A stretch of DNA of 64,000 nt. It comes from Mycolicibacter engbaekii. GTDB taxonomy: Bacteria; Actinomycetota; Actinomycetes; Mycobacteriales; Mycobacteriaceae. Positions 8,528 to 17,917 of the stretch are shown in pieces. The translations under genes and the position numbers were made by a program. The notes beneath the pieces were generated by a model. The model was not told the DNA's origin and searched no databases. It worked only from the letters and a program-made list of their open reading frames with translations. The first letter of the stretch is position 1; every line of letters begins with the position of its first letter. Location: assembly GCF_002101585.1 (NCBI RefSeq), contig NZ_LQOT01000073.1, positions 78,224 to 142,223 on the forward strand, read 5' to 3'.

Positions 8528-10005
8528 CGTTGGATTGGCTGACCTATTTCCCCAGTCCTGCGCGCGGAGTGTGGCATCTCGGTCCGGTTCCGATCCGGGC
8601 TTACGCCCTGTGCATCATCCTGGGCATCGTCGTCGCCCTGCTGATCGGGGATCGCCGGTGGCGGGCCCGGGGCGGTGAGCCGGGCGTCATCTATGACATC
8701 GCCCTGTGGGCGGTGCCGTTCGGACTGATCGGCGGGCGGCTCTATCACCTGATGACCGACTGGCGAACCTATTTCGGCGAGGGTGGCGTCGGATGGGAAG
8801 CGACGCCACGGATCTGGGACGGCGGTCTGGGGATCTGGGGCGCGGTGGCGCTCGGCGGGGTGGGCGCCTGGATCGGTTGCCGCCGCCGGGGGATCTCCCT
8901 GCCGGCCTTCGGTGACGCGATCGCCCCGGGGATCGTCTTGGCGCAGGCCATCGGCCGCGTCGGGAACTACTTCAATCAGGAGCTCTACGGCCGTGAGACC
9001 ACGCTGCCGTGGGGGCTGGAGATCTTCTGGCGCGAAGACGCCTCGGGCGTGCGGGATCCGCACCTGCTCGACGGCGTGTCCACCGGCGAGCTGTACAAGA
9101 TCGTCCAGCCGACGTTCCTCTACGAATTGCTGTGGAACCTCGTGGTGTTCCTCGTGCTGATCTACGCCGACCGGCGGTTCCGAATGGGGCACGGCCGGTT
9201 GTTCGCGCTGTACGTCGCGGGGTACTGCATCGGCCGGTTCGGCATCGAACTGCTCCGCGACGACGCCGCGACACATATCGCCGGAATCCGGGTCAACTCG
9301 TTCACCTCGACGTTCGTCTTCATCGGCGCGGTGGTGTACATCCTGCTCGCGACCAAGGGACGCGAAGATCCCGAAGCGATTCGCAGCGCCTGGCAATCAC
9401 GGGAGGCCGGCGGCCACGACGCCGAAACGCCGGAGGAGCCGGCGCCCGAAACACCGGAGGAGCCGGCGCCCGAAACACCGGAGGAGCCGGATGCGCCCGA
9501 GGCGGCGGCCGGTGCCGGCTCGGTGGTCGCAGTGCCGGAAAGGCTTAGTGGCCAGGCCGACTCGGCCGAGCCCGAGGCCGTCGAGGACCCGTCGGGCGAG
9601 CAGGAGGAGGCGCAGTTCGCCGGCTCCGCAGCGCAGCAGGACACCGAGGCCGACACCGACACCGGAGACGCCGATGCCGACCGGGCGGTATCGGACGCCG
9701 AGGCCGCTGAGGCCGACGAACCCGAGGCCGACGAACTCGAGGCCGACGAACTCGAGGCCGCCGAGGTCGCCGAATCCGAGCCGGTCGACGAGCAGCCCGG
9801 CCCCGATGACACCGGGGAGGAGTCCGCCGAGACGCCACCCGAGTCGCCCGAGCCAACCCCCGTCGACCCCGAGGCCGAAACCGGCGATGCCGGTGACGCG
9901 GACCCGGACGATTCCGACGGTGCGGAAGTGCAGAGCGCCGAGCACCCCGACGCCGGCGAACAGCCCGACGACGCAGCCACCGACGACGCCGCTGAGCAGC
10001 GCTGA
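8524..10005 (+). CDS. lgt: Prolipoprotein diacylglyceryl transferase with long acidic tail
   Basis: 493 residues. Residues 1-285 form the multi-membrane-span Lgt enzyme, which moves diacylglycerol from phosphatidylglycerol onto the lipobox cysteine of prelipoproteins. The family signature GRVGNYFNQELYGRET is present, and the actinobacterial IWDGGLGIWG replaces the HGG seen in other phyla. From about residue 300 to the end is an extremely acidic Glu/Asp/Ala/Pro region with short repeats (PETPEEPA units, EADELEA units), presumably disordered and cytosolic. M. tuberculosis Lgt also has an extended tail, though the repeats are lineage-specific. Overlaps trpA and so belongs to the trp operon. Confidence 0.92.
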   Translation: MTLDWLTYFPSPARGVWHLGPVPIRAYALCIILGIVVALLIGDRRWRARGGEPGVIYDIALWAVPFGLIGGRLYHLMTDWRTYFGEGGVGWEATPRIWDGGLGIWGAVALGGVGAWIGCRRRGISLPAFGDAIAPGIVLAQAIGRVGNYFNQELYGRETTLPWGLEIFWREDASGVRDPHLLDGVSTGELYKIVQPTFLYELLWNLVVFLVLIYADRRFRMGHGRLFALYVAGYCIGRFGIELLRDDAATHIAGIRVNSFTSTFVFIGAVVYILLATKGREDPEAIRSAWQSREAGGHDAETPEEPAPETPEEPAPETPEEPDAPEAAAGAGSVVAVPERLSGQADSAEPEAVEDPSGEQEEAQFAGSAAQQDTEADTDTGDADADRAVSDAEAAEADEPEADELEADELEAAEVAESEPVDEQPGPDDTGEESAETPPESPEPTPVDPEAETGDAGDADPDDSDGAEVQSAEHPDAGEQPDDAATDDAAEQR

Positions 10006-10050
10006 CCTCAGGCCAGACGCCCTAGCCGCCACTTCTGGCATGCTGCATAG

Positions 10051-10425
10051 ATGACTGTCCCGCCGTGGCCTCCGGCCGGGCCGCACGGCGACTGGCCCCC
10101 GCCGGGCTACCCGCCGCCGTATCAGGGCCATCCCGACATGTGGGCGCCCTACGGGCGTTCGCCGGCGACCGGCCTGCCCTACTCGCCGAAGTCCAAAGTG
10201 ACCGCGGCGTTGCTGCAGCTGCTCGGGTTCTTCGGCTTCCTGGGCTTCGGGCGGATGTACCTGGGCCAGACCGGCCTGGGTTTGGTGCAGCTGACGGTCG
10301 GGCTGCTGGCCACCGTCACCACCTACGGCCTCGGGATCATCGTGCCCTTCCTGTGGGGCGTCATCGACGCGGTCCTGATGCTGAGCGGGCGGGTGCGCGA
10401 CAGGCAAGGCCGGCCGCTGCGCTAG
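10051..10425 (+). CDS. TM2-domain membrane protein
   Basis: 124 residues. A Pro/Tyr-rich N-terminal third (about residues 1-45) precedes a TM2 domain: two hydrophobic helices joined by a short turn, with the hallmark GFFGFLGFGRMYLGQTGLG and a WGVIDAVLML second helix. The ending is short and basic. Position after lgt and before pyk matches Rv1615 of M. tuberculosis. Molecular function of the family in bacteria is not established. Confidence 0.8.
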   Translation: MTVPPWPPAGPHGDWPPPGYPPPYQGHPDMWAPYGRSPATGLPYSPKSKVTAALLQLLGFFGFLGFGRMYLGQTGLGLVQLTVGLLATVTTYGLGIIVPFLWGVIDAVLMLSGRVRDRQGRPLR

Positions 10426-10522
10426 CCCGGTTGAGTGCTCGCACCGCTGCGTCACACGGATTTTCGCTTTCTGCAACCATTCCTGAGGAAGGCGCCTCAG
10501 TCTGTCCGACTATGCTGGCGCC

Positions 10523-11941
10523 GTGAATAGACGCAGCAAGATCGTCTGCACTCTCGGCCCGGCGACCCACTCCGCGGAGATGGTCCGGGCTCTGGTCGAC
10601 GCGGGCATGGACGTGGCCCGCCTGAACTTCAGCCACGGCGACCACAAAGACCACCAGGCTTCCTACGAGCGGGTGCGTGCCGCCTCGGATGCGACCGGGC
10701 GGGCCGTGGGGGTGCTCGCCGATCTGCAGGGGCCCAAGATCCGGTTGGGGCGTTTTGCCGACGGCCCCACCTACTGGGCGACCGGTGAGACGGTGCGCAT
10801 CACCGTCGCCGACTGCCCCGGCGACCACGACCGGGTGTCCACCACCTACAAGAAGCTGGCTGTTGACGCCGCCCCGGGCGACCGCGTCCTGGTCGACGAC
10901 GGCAAGGTCGGGCTGGTGGTGGAGAGCATCGACGGCGACGACGTGCTGTGCCGGGTCACCGACGGCGGTCCGGTCAGCAACCACAAGGGCATGTCGCTGC
11001 CGGGCATGAAGGTCTCCGCGCCGGCGCTGTCGGAGAAAGACATCGAAGACCTCGAGTTCGCGCTGCAGCTCGGTGTCGACATGGTGGCGTTGTCGTTCGT
11101 GCGCTCGCCGTCGGACGTCGAGCTGGTGCACGAGGTGATGGACCGGGTCGGCCGCCGGGTCCCGGTGATCGCCAAACTGGAAAAGCCGGAAGCCATCGAG
11201 AACCTCGAGGCGGTGGTGCTGGCCTTCGACGCCATCATGGTGGCTCGCGGCGACCTCGGCGTGGAGCTGGCGCTCGAAGAGGTGCCCCTGGTGCAGAAGC
11301 GTGCCATCCAGGTGGCACGCGAGAACGCCCGGCCGGTGATCGTGGCCACCCAGATGCTGGAGTCGATGATCGAGAACTTCCGGCCCACCCGGGCCGAAGC
11401 CTCCGACGTCGCCAACGCGGTGCTCGACGGCGCGGACGCGTTGATGCTCTCCGGCGAGACCGCGGTGGGCAAGCACGCCCTGGACGCCGTGCGGACCATG
11501 AGCCGGATCATCTGCGCAGTGGAACAGAACTCCACGGCGGTACCGCCGCTGACCCACATGCCGCGCACCAAGCGGGGCGTGATCTCCTTCGCGGCCCGCG
11601 AGATCGGCGAACGCCTGGACGCCAAGGCACTGGTGGCGTTCACCCAATCAGGCGACACGGTGCGCCGACTGGCCCGGTTGCACACCCCGCTGCCGCTGCT
11701 GGCGTTCACCGCCCTGCCCAAGATCCGCAGCCAGTTGGCGATGACGTGGGGGACCGAGACCTTCATCGTTCCGCAGGCACACACGACCGACGGCATGATC
11801 CGTCAGGTGGACAAGGCGCTGCTGGATCTGGGCCGCTACGAGCGCGGTGATCTGGTGGTCATCGTCGCGGGCGCTCCGCCGGGGACTGAGGGATCGACCA
11901 ACATGATCCACGTGCACCGCATCGGGGAGGACGACGTCTAG
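10523..11941 (+). CDS. pykA: Pyruvate kinase
   Basis: 472 residues, the usual length. It transfers phosphate from phosphoenolpyruvate to ADP in the last step of glycolysis. Motifs in order: RRSKIVCTLGPAT at the N-terminus, RLNFSHGDH, ADLQGPKIRLG, the catalytic-lysine segment VPVIAKLEKPEAIEN, MVARGDLGVE, and ATQMLESMI with the nucleotide and metal site. GTG 10523 begins MNRRSKI as in relatives. The stop codon shares its last base with the thioesterase start codon, so the two are co-translated. Confidence 0.95.
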   Translation: MNRRSKIVCTLGPATHSAEMVRALVDAGMDVARLNFSHGDHKDHQASYERVRAASDATGRAVGVLADLQGPKIRLGRFADGPTYWATGETVRITVADCPGDHDRVSTTYKKLAVDAAPGDRVLVDDGKVGLVVESIDGDDVLCRVTDGGPVSNHKGMSLPGMKVSAPALSEKDIEDLEFALQLGVDMVALSFVRSPSDVELVHEVMDRVGRRVPVIAKLEKPEAIENLEAVVLAFDAIMVARGDLGVELALEEVPLVQKRAIQVARENARPVIVATQMLESMIENFRPTRAEASDVANAVLDGADALMLSGETAVGKHALDAVRTMSRIICAVEQNSTAVPPLTHMPRTKRGVISFAAREIGERLDAKALVAFTQSGDTVRRLARLHTPLPLLAFTALPKIRSQLAMTWGTETFIVPQAHTTDGMIRQVDKALLDLGRYERGDLVVIVAGAPPGTEGSTNMIHVHRIGEDDV

Positions 11942-12819
11942 TGCCGCCCGAGCCGAATACGGATCTCGAAGAACTCCTGGCGGTACTGGACCTCAAGCTT
12001 GGCGACGAGGACTGCTTCGTCGGATCGCATCCCAGCAAGACGCCGTTGCGGACCTTCGGTGGGCAGCTGATGGCCCAGTCAATGGTGGCGGCCAGCCGCA
12101 CCGTGGCCGCGCACCTGCCGCCCGGCACGCTGTCGGTCCACTTCATCAACGGTGGCGACCCGGCCCGCGACATCGAGTTCCGGGTGCACCGGCTGCGCGA
12201 CGAACGCCGGTTCGCCAATCGCCGGGTGGACGCTCTGCAGGGCGATACCCTGCTCGCCACCTCGATGGTCTCCTATCTGTCCGGGGGCAGCGGTCTGGAG
12301 CACAGTGTCGAGGCGCCGGCGGTCGCCGAGCCCGAAACACTGCCCCGGCTGGATGAATTGCTCGACGGTTATGAAGAGGTCGTGCCGGGCTTCGTCAACG
12401 CGCCGCACCCGATCGAGTGGCGCTACACCAACGACCCGGCTTGGGTGATGCGCGACAAGGGCGGTCGCCTTGCCCACAACCGCGTCTGGGTCAAGGCGGA
12501 CGGGCCGATCCCGGACGATCCGGTGCTACACACCGCGATGCTGGTCTACTCGTCGGACACCACGGTCCTGGATTCGATCATCACCACCCACGGCCTGTCG
12601 TGGGGCTTCGATCGGATCTTTGCGGCCAGCGCCAACCACACCGTGTGGTTTCACCGGCCGATCCGGTTCGACGACTGGGTGCTCTACGCGACGTCGTCAC
12701 CGGTGGCCGCCGATTCCCGCGGGCTGGGCTCCGGGCACTTCTTCGACCGCTCCGGGCAGCTGCTGGCCACCGTCACGCAGGAAGGCGTGCTGAAGTACTT
12801 CCCGAAGGTCAAGCGCTAG
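11941..12819 (+). CDS. tesB1: Acyl-CoA thioesterase II
   Basis: 292 residues, a double hot-dog fold protein of the TesB family that hydrolyses acyl-CoA to free fatty acid and CoA. Visible family features are the N-terminal TFGGQLMAQSMVAA helix, SVHFINGGDP, the RRVDALQGD strand, and a second half with DSIITTHGLSW and NHTVWFHRPIRFDDW. It shares one base with the pyk stop, as in the Rv1617-Rv1618 pair of M. tuberculosis. Its stop is one base from the convergent next gene, leaving no room for a separate terminator. Confidence 0.9.
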   Translation: MPPEPNTDLEELLAVLDLKLGDEDCFVGSHPSKTPLRTFGGQLMAQSMVAASRTVAAHLPPGTLSVHFINGGDPARDIEFRVHRLRDERRFANRRVDALQGDTLLATSMVSYLSGGSGLEHSVEAPAVAEPETLPRLDELLDGYEEVVPGFVNAPHPIEWRYTNDPAWVMRDKGGRLAHNRVWVKADGPIPDDPVLHTAMLVYSSDTTVLDSIITTHGLSWGFDRIFAASANHTVWFHRPIRFDDWVLYATSSPVAADSRGLGSGHFFDRSGQLLATVTQEGVLKYFPKVKR

Positions 12820-12820
12820 G

Positions 12821-13384
12821 TTAGGCCGGCATCAGGCCGGTGTCCGATTCCTCCTGCACCATCGGGGCGTCGGCGCCGCTGCCGAAGGTGTTCTCGAAGT
12901 GCTCTTTGAACCGCTCGGTGCATTGCTGCTGGGCCTCGGCATCCGAACCGGCCTTCGTCATGCACGCCACGTAGTCGCCGCCGCCTGCGGTGCGCCAGAT
13001 GCCGACGTAGATGAAGATGCAGCCGATCCCGGCGGCCACTGCCAAGGCGCCCAGCACGATCCCGGCGAGGGCGACGCCGCCGTTGTCGGCTTCGCCGCGC
13101 TTGGCCCGGCCCCGGCCGACGATGCCGAGTACCACCGCCACCAGGCCCAGGGCCACCCCGCCGATCACCGACAGCGCCGTCACGATGCCGGCGATCGCCA
13201 CGATCAGGGCGGCGATACCTGCGCCGTTCCTGGGTGCCGGGGGCGCCCCGGGCGGGGGGTAGCCGGGGTACTGGCCGGGCGCCGGATACGGGTACGGGTA
13301 GCCCGGCGAGGGATAGCTATCGACGGCCGGCGGCCAGGACGGCTGAGACTCGGGCGACAGCGACGGCGTGCCGGACTCGGGCAT
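12821..13384 (-). CDS. DUF4190-type membrane protein
   Basis: 187 residues. The N-terminal 50 residues are Pro/Tyr/Gly-rich (YPSPGYPYPYPAPGQYPGYPP), followed by two hydrophobic helices of the DUF4190 type (about residues 55-80 and 100-125) separated by a short basic GRGRAKRGE loop, then a polar C-terminal domain with two cysteines (ACMTKAG, QQCTERF). This layout is common in mycobacterial small membrane proteins of unknown function. In M. tuberculosis the position after tesB1 is occupied by other genes, including the cydABDC region. Confidence 0.7.
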   Translation of the reverse strand: MPESGTPSLSPESQPSWPPAVDSYPSPGYPYPYPAPGQYPGYPPPGAPPAPRNGAGIAALIVAIAGIVTALSVIGGVALGLVAVVLGIVGRGRAKRGEADNGGVALAGIVLGALAVAAGIGCIFIYVGIWRTAGGGDYVACMTKAGSDAEAQQQCTERFKEHFENTFGSGADAPMVQEESDTGLMPA

Positions 13385-13488
13385 TGAGCGGACTCCACAT
13401 CAGAGCATCAGGCAGGTGTGACAACGGATCAGGTCTCAGGGTACCCGCGACGGCGCCCGGGCGGCGGTCGCGGACGGTCGGCCGCCGA

Positions 13489-14079
13489 TTACCCGACCGA
13501 GAAGGTGGTGGCGAGTTCGCGAGATGCGCTGCGAATCTTGAAGCCGGTGATGATCTCGGTGATGCCGATGACGATCAGCCAGCTGCCGACGACCACCGCC
13601 AGCACCCACAACGAGGCGAACGGCGACGCCAACGTCACCAGACCGGCCAGCAGGCTGACCACGCCCATGAAGATCTGCCAGCCGCGGCCGGGCAGCGCCG
13701 GGTCGCTGATGGCCGCCACCACCGTCGCCACTCCGCGGAAGATGAACCCGACCGCGATCCAGATGGCCAGCAGCAGCACCGCCAGCGCCTCTTCGTCAGA
13801 GTTGAAATGCCGGAAGCACAGGACGGCCAGAATCACCGACGCGGTGCCGCTGAGAAACAGCAACACCCTTCCGCCTGCCGACATGATGGGAAGGCTGAAA
13901 GCGAAGATCAGTTGCGCAACCCCGGTGACCACCAGGTACACACCGAACAGCACGGCAGCAACCAGAATGGACCGGCCAGGCCAGACCAAGACCAGCACGC
14001 CCAGAATAAGGGCCAATACACCAGAGACCAGCGTCGACTTCCACAAGTTCGGCAGCAGGCTCGGAACCGACGTTTCCAT
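13489..14079 (-). CDS. HdeD-family membrane protein
   Basis: 196 residues with about six membrane helices and very short loops, ending in a polar tail. The repeating pattern (ALILGVLVLVWPGRSILVA, then similar segments) is that of HdeD/DUF308 proteins, associated with acid stress in enterobacteria but of unclear function in mycobacteria. ATG 14079 fits the first helix. Same strand as its neighbours but separated by about 50-100 bases. Confidence 0.75.
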   Translation of the reverse strand: METSVPSLLPNLWKSTLVSGVLALILGVLVLVWPGRSILVAAVLFGVYLVVTGVAQLIFAFSLPIMSAGGRVLLFLSGTASVILAVLCFRHFNSDEEALAVLLLAIWIAVGFIFRGVATVVAAISDPALPGRGWQIFMGVVSLLAGLVTLASPFASLWVLAVVVGSWLIVIGITEIITGFKIRSASRELATTFSVG

Positions 14080-14136
14080 ATCCGAAGTCTGGCACAGTTA
14101 GGGCGTTCTGGCCGGGGTATCGCACCGCCCGAGCGC

Positions 14137-15381
14137 TCAGGACGCCGGCGTGGTTTCCCGGGCGTAAATCTCGGCCAGGAACTGCTCGACGGCGATCGCC
14201 GTGTGACCGGCCCGCGGCGAACCGAAAATGTCGAAGGCGTGCTCTGCCCGAGGCAGCTCGGCATACACCACCGGGTTCGCGCTGACCTCGCGCAGCCGGG
14301 CGGCGAAAGCGCGGCCCTGCTCCACCGGCACCAGCGAATCGTTGCGCCCGTGCAGGAGGAAGAACGGCGGCGCCTCGGCAGAGATGTAGGTCATCGGGGA
14401 GGCGTCGCGATAGGTGTCGGGGAAACGCCGCCAGCTCTGCTTGAACACGTAGGCACCGACCGTCGGAGTCAACAGCGGGTGCAGCCCGGTCTCGCCGGTG
14501 AAGTCGTAGACCCCGTAGAACGGGACCGCCGCACGCACGCTGGTGTCGGCGTCGGCGAAGCCCGGCTGAAACCGCGGGTCGTTGGGAGTCAGTGCGGTCA
14601 GGGCACACAGGTGACCGCCTGCCGAGCCGCCGGTCAGCGCGATCCAGTCCGGGTCGCCGCCGTAGTCGGCGATGTTCGCCTTGGTCCAGGCCAGCGCCCG
14701 CTTGACATCGACGATGTGGTCGGGCCAGGTGGAGCGCGGACTCAACCGGTAGTTGATCGACACGCACACCCAGCCCCGCTCCACCAGGTGTGCCATCAGC
14801 GGATGTGCTTGGCCGCGTTTGCTTCCCACCATCCATGCGCCCCCGTGCACCTGCACCAGGACCGGCGCGCGACCGTCGCGGGGCAGGTCGCGGTGCCGCC
14901 ACACATCCAGGGTGTTACGACCGCCGAATTCGCCGTAGGGGATGTCGGAGTCGGTGGCGTAATCGCGATAAACCCGCATCATCCGCACCACGCCGGGCGC
15001 CTTGGCGATCTCGCCGTCGGGACCCGGCCGCTGCCACAGGTCCCGGCTGTCGGTACGCCGCCGGGTCCCGAGCCCGGCGTCCAGCGCCGCGGTCAGGGGC
15101 TTATCGGCGGTGCGCCCGGCATGGTGCAGCCCCAGCAGGCCCAGCCAGGACAATGCCGAGAGCAGCCAGCCGGCCCGCCGGGCCTGCGGCGACAGCCACC
15201 GCGACAGCGCCGCCAGCACCGCGGACTGACCGGCGATGAGTTGCAGGGGCAGCTCCGAGGTGATCAGCCCGAAGCCGAACGCGTACAACGAGGGATAGCC
15301 ACGCCGGGTCAGCGGACGGTAACCGTTGACGGTGTTGGCCAGACCGGCCAGCGAGCCGAGCACGGCCAAAAGCCTTGTCAT
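14137..15381 (-). CDS. Alpha/beta hydrolase (lipase/esterase, HSL-like)
   Basis: About 414 residues. An N-terminal region of about 130 residues with two hydrophobic segments precedes the hydrolase domain. The oxyanion segment is VQVHGGAWMVGS, the nucleophile elbow GGSAGGHL, and the acid and base fall in LLHGRNDSLVP and RAEHAFD near the C-terminus. This layout resembles mycobacterial Lip-family esterases of the hormone-sensitive-lipase type. The start at 15381 is preferred because GAGGAG lies five bases upstream; a frame from 15417 would add 12 residues. Substrate unknown; short acyl esters are the family norm. Confidence 0.78.
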   Translation of the reverse strand: MTRLLAVLGSLAGLANTVNGYRPLTRRGYPSLYAFGFGLITSELPLQLIAGQSAVLAALSRWLSPQARRAGWLLSALSWLGLLGLHHAGRTADKPLTAALDAGLGTRRRTDSRDLWQRPGPDGEIAKAPGVVRMMRVYRDYATDSDIPYGEFGGRNTLDVWRHRDLPRDGRAPVLVQVHGGAWMVGSKRGQAHPLMAHLVERGWVCVSINYRLSPRSTWPDHIVDVKRALAWTKANIADYGGDPDWIALTGGSAGGHLCALTALTPNDPRFQPGFADADTSVRAAVPFYGVYDFTGETGLHPLLTPTVGAYVFKQSWRRFPDTYRDASPMTYISAEAPPFFLLHGRNDSLVPVEQGRAFAARLREVSANPVVYAELPRAEHAFDIFGSPRAGHTAIAVEQFLAEIYARETTPAS

Positions 15382-15444
15382 TGCGCTCCTCAGTTGTGGG
15401 ACGACCTGATCCGGCACCCTACCGAAACCGATCGAACCGCCGGC

Positions 15445-16755
15445 TCAGCGTGCCGGTGTCACCGACAGGGAGCGGCCGGCCGGACCGTGCGCGGCGCGGG
15501 GGAGGACGCCGACCAGAAACCATGTCCGCATCACTCCCTTGCCTTTGACGTCCACGTCGCCGCGCTCCTCGAGCACGAAGACGTCGCTCAGGCGATCTTT
15601 GACCTCTTGGGGCACCTGGATGCGGTTGGGCACACCGGTCGACTCCATCCGCGAGGCCAGGTTCACCGCGTCGCCCCAGACGTCGTAGAAGAACCGGCGG
15701 TTGCCCACCACACCGGCCACCACCGGTCCGGTGGCCAGCCCGATCCGCAGCGATACCGGGCGGCCCAGCGGGTCGCGCAGGTCGGCGATGATGGCGGCGA
15801 TGTCGAGGGCCAGCCGAGCCAGCGCATGCAGGTGGTCCGGTCGCGGATCGGGAACCCCGCTGACCACCATGTAGGAGTCGCCGCTGGTCTTGATCTTCTC
15901 GAGGCCATGCTGGTCGACCAGGCGGTCCAGGCCGCTGTAAAGCTCGTTGAGGAAGCCGACCAGCTGGCCCGGGTCGGTCTGGCTGGCCCGCCGGGTGAAG
16001 TCGGCGATGTCGGCGAACAGTACCGAGGCGTCCGGGTAGCTGTCGGCGATGACGTCGACCGCCGGATTTTTGAGCCGGTCGGCGACAGCCGTGGGCAAGA
16101 TGTTGGCCAGCAGGGCTTCGGAACGCTCGTATTCGGCTTCCATCGCCGCTTCGGCGCGGGCGATCTCGCGCAGCGCGAACCAGACGGTGGCAACCACCAT
16201 GAAGCACGCCGAGACGACCACCATGACGTAGGACAGATTGTGCAGCCAGGCCGGCTGTTGCAGCTTGTCGGCGGGCACCAGGAAGTGCAGGGCGATGGTC
16301 AGCGACGCCCCGACCCCGGCCACCGCGGCCGCCAGCTTGATCCGGTCCACGCCGAGGATGAGCACGCTGATCGATGCGGCGGCCAGGAAATAGAACTGGA
16401 TGCCCGAGCCGGTGCCCACCACCCAGCAGACCACGGCGGTCGTCAGGTAGGCGATCCCGACGAAGGTCAGGGGCGCGATGAGCTCGCCGAAGCGGTACAG
16501 CAGCGGGGTCAGGGCCAGGGCGGTCGCGGCCACCAGGTTGATCAGCGCGATCCCCCAGTGGCCGGGCGCGGCCCAGAGCTCCAGCAGGCCCCAGCCGGCA
16601 CTGATCATCGCGGCCATCCCGGCGGACAGCTTCAGGATGCGCAGCCGCTGCGACAGCCGCCCCGCGTAATGCCGGGTACGGGCCGGCACGCAGTGGGTAC
16701 GGCGGTAGGGCGTCTGCGCCTCGGCGGGCACCGCGAGGAACCGCTTGACGGACAC
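15445..16755 (-). CDS. cya: Class III adenylate cyclase, membrane-anchored
   Basis: 436 residues. Six hydrophobic helices fill residues 45-195, then a cytosolic catalytic domain. All key class III residues are visible: metal aspartates D249 (FADIADFT) and D293 (SGDSYM), adenine-selecting K289 and D358 (YDVWGDAVN), and transition-state R369 (LASRM). The layout and residues match the mammalian-like cyclase Rv1625c, which works as a homodimer to make cAMP. GTG start at 16755. It lies close to pdtaR, as Rv1625c does to Rv1626 in M. tuberculosis. Confidence 0.92.
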   Translation of the reverse strand: MSVKRFLAVPAEAQTPYRRTHCVPARTRHYAGRLSQRLRILKLSAGMAAMISAGWGLLELWAAPGHWGIALINLVAATALALTPLLYRFGELIAPLTFVGIAYLTTAVVCWVVGTGSGIQFYFLAAASISVLILGVDRIKLAAAVAGVGASLTIALHFLVPADKLQQPAWLHNLSYVMVVVSACFMVVATVWFALREIARAEAAMEAEYERSEALLANILPTAVADRLKNPAVDVIADSYPDASVLFADIADFTRRASQTDPGQLVGFLNELYSGLDRLVDQHGLEKIKTSGDSYMVVSGVPDPRPDHLHALARLALDIAAIIADLRDPLGRPVSLRIGLATGPVVAGVVGNRRFFYDVWGDAVNLASRMESTGVPNRIQVPQEVKDRLSDVFVLEERGDVDVKGKGVMRTWFLVGVLPRAAHGPAGRSLSVTPAR

Positions 16756-16832
16756 GAGTTCCAGCCTAATCGGGCCAACCGCCCAGTTGGCGGTTTCGCC
16801 TGGTCGCAGGCCTGCCTCTAGGGTCAGCGTTC

Positions 16833-17159
16833 ATGGTGTTGCGTTCCGTCGCGCTGTTCGTCTTAGCCGCCGTCGCCGAGATCGGCGGCGCCTGGCTGGT
16901 GTGGCAGGGGGTGCGGGAACAGCGCGGTCTGCTGTGGGCCGGCGCCGGGGTGATCGCCCTGGGTCTGTACGGCTTCGTCGCGACGTTGCAGCCCGACGCG
17001 CAGTTCGGCCGGATCCTGGCCGCCTACGGCGGAGTGTTCATCGCGGGATCACTTGTGTGGGGCATGGCGTTCGACGGGTTCCGGCCCGATCGCGCCGACG
17101 TCGCCGGTGCGCTGATCTGTCTGATCGGGGTAGCCGTGATCATGTACTCACCCCGCTGA
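16833..17159 (+). CDS. YnfA/UPF0060 small membrane protein
   Basis: 108 residues with four membrane helices and the family pattern AAVAEIGGAWLVWQ ... ALGLYGFVATLQP ... FGRILAAYGGVFI ... DGFRPDRADVAGALICL. UPF0060 proteins resemble small multidrug-resistance-type carriers; substrate not established. Divergent from the cyclase and convergent with the next exported protein, whose stop lies three bases away. Confidence 0.85.
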   Translation: MVLRSVALFVLAAVAEIGGAWLVWQGVREQRGLLWAGAGVIALGLYGFVATLQPDAQFGRILAAYGGVFIAGSLVWGMAFDGFRPDRADVAGALICLIGVAVIMYSPR

Positions 17160-17162
17160 GGT

Positions 17163-17729
17163 TCAGCCGACGGCTTCGATCCCGGACGGCGAGATCGTGA
17201 AGCCGCGTTCGGAGGGGCTGACGGTGCAGGTCACCCCCTCGGCTTCCGACCGGCAGCTGAACGGCCCGGCCTCCGCGCTCTGCCCGAAGCGCAGTATCGG
17301 TTGGTCGAACGGGGGATCGGACAAACAGTCGACGCTGTCGCGGCAGATCGACAACTCCCCATCGGTGTTCATCGATACGTGCTGTGCGGGCTGCACCGAC
17401 ATGCAATATGCCGAATCGGGCAGATCCGCCCGCCGGTAATCGATTTCGCAGTTGATTCCGGCGGGTGTTCCGAAGAATGGCACAAAGGGCAGATGGCACG
17501 ATTCGCAGTCGTCGTCTCCCGGCCCATCGGAATCGACCTGCAGGGGAGCGCTGGGCAACAGGTTGCCACCCACGCCGCCGTCGCGGCCCGACACCGGGTC
17601 ATCGACGTAGACGCGCGCTTTTGCCGGGGTCTGGTCGGTGTGCCCGTGATCGTGCATGGAGGCCCCGAAGACGACGCCGACTGCCACGCCCAGCAGCGCG
17701 ATCAGAACACCCACCAATGACGTCCTCAA
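17163..17729 (-). CDS. Cysteine-rich exported or membrane-anchored protein
   Basis: About 188 residues. TTG at 17729 is chosen because a GAGGAGG ribosome site lies just upstream and the frame then opens with a hydrophobic signal or anchor (VGVLIALLGVAVGVVFGAS). A His-rich stretch (HDHGH) and a flexible linker follow. The C-terminal 100 residues contain about seven cysteines in a pattern like mycobacterial exported proteins with a ...GINCEI... core (DUF6636-like, tentative). Possibly disulfide-bonded outside the membrane. Function unknown. Confidence 0.6.
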   Translation of the reverse strand: MRTSLVGVLIALLGVAVGVVFGASMHDHGHTDQTPAKARVYVDDPVSGRDGGVGGNLLPSAPLQVDSDGPGDDDCESCHLPFVPFFGTPAGINCEIDYRRADLPDSAYCMSVQPAQHVSMNTDGELSICRDSVDCLSDPPFDQPILRFGQSAEAGPFSCRSEAEGVTCTVSPSERGFTISPSGIEAVG

Positions 17730-17917
17730 TGGCCCTCCTCGGTTGCCCCGATCGCGGCGTCTTTCGAATACTAAATTCAGCGATACCGATGGGTGCCGAC
17801 AATGGCGAACCGACTGGTGTTGATGAGCGCGACGCGCGGCGTGAGTCAATCCGGCAGGCCGGGGGATTGCTTCACCGGTGACGTCATGTTCGGGCTCGAC
17901 GGCGCGGGCCACACACG

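Noticed and set aside
13234..16821. Open frame of 1195 codons on the plus strand
   Set aside because: It is the antisense shadow of three minus-strand genes with strong family motifs (HdeD, alpha/beta hydrolase, adenylate cyclase); composition is His/Arg/Gln-rich nonsense typical of high-GC antisense frames.
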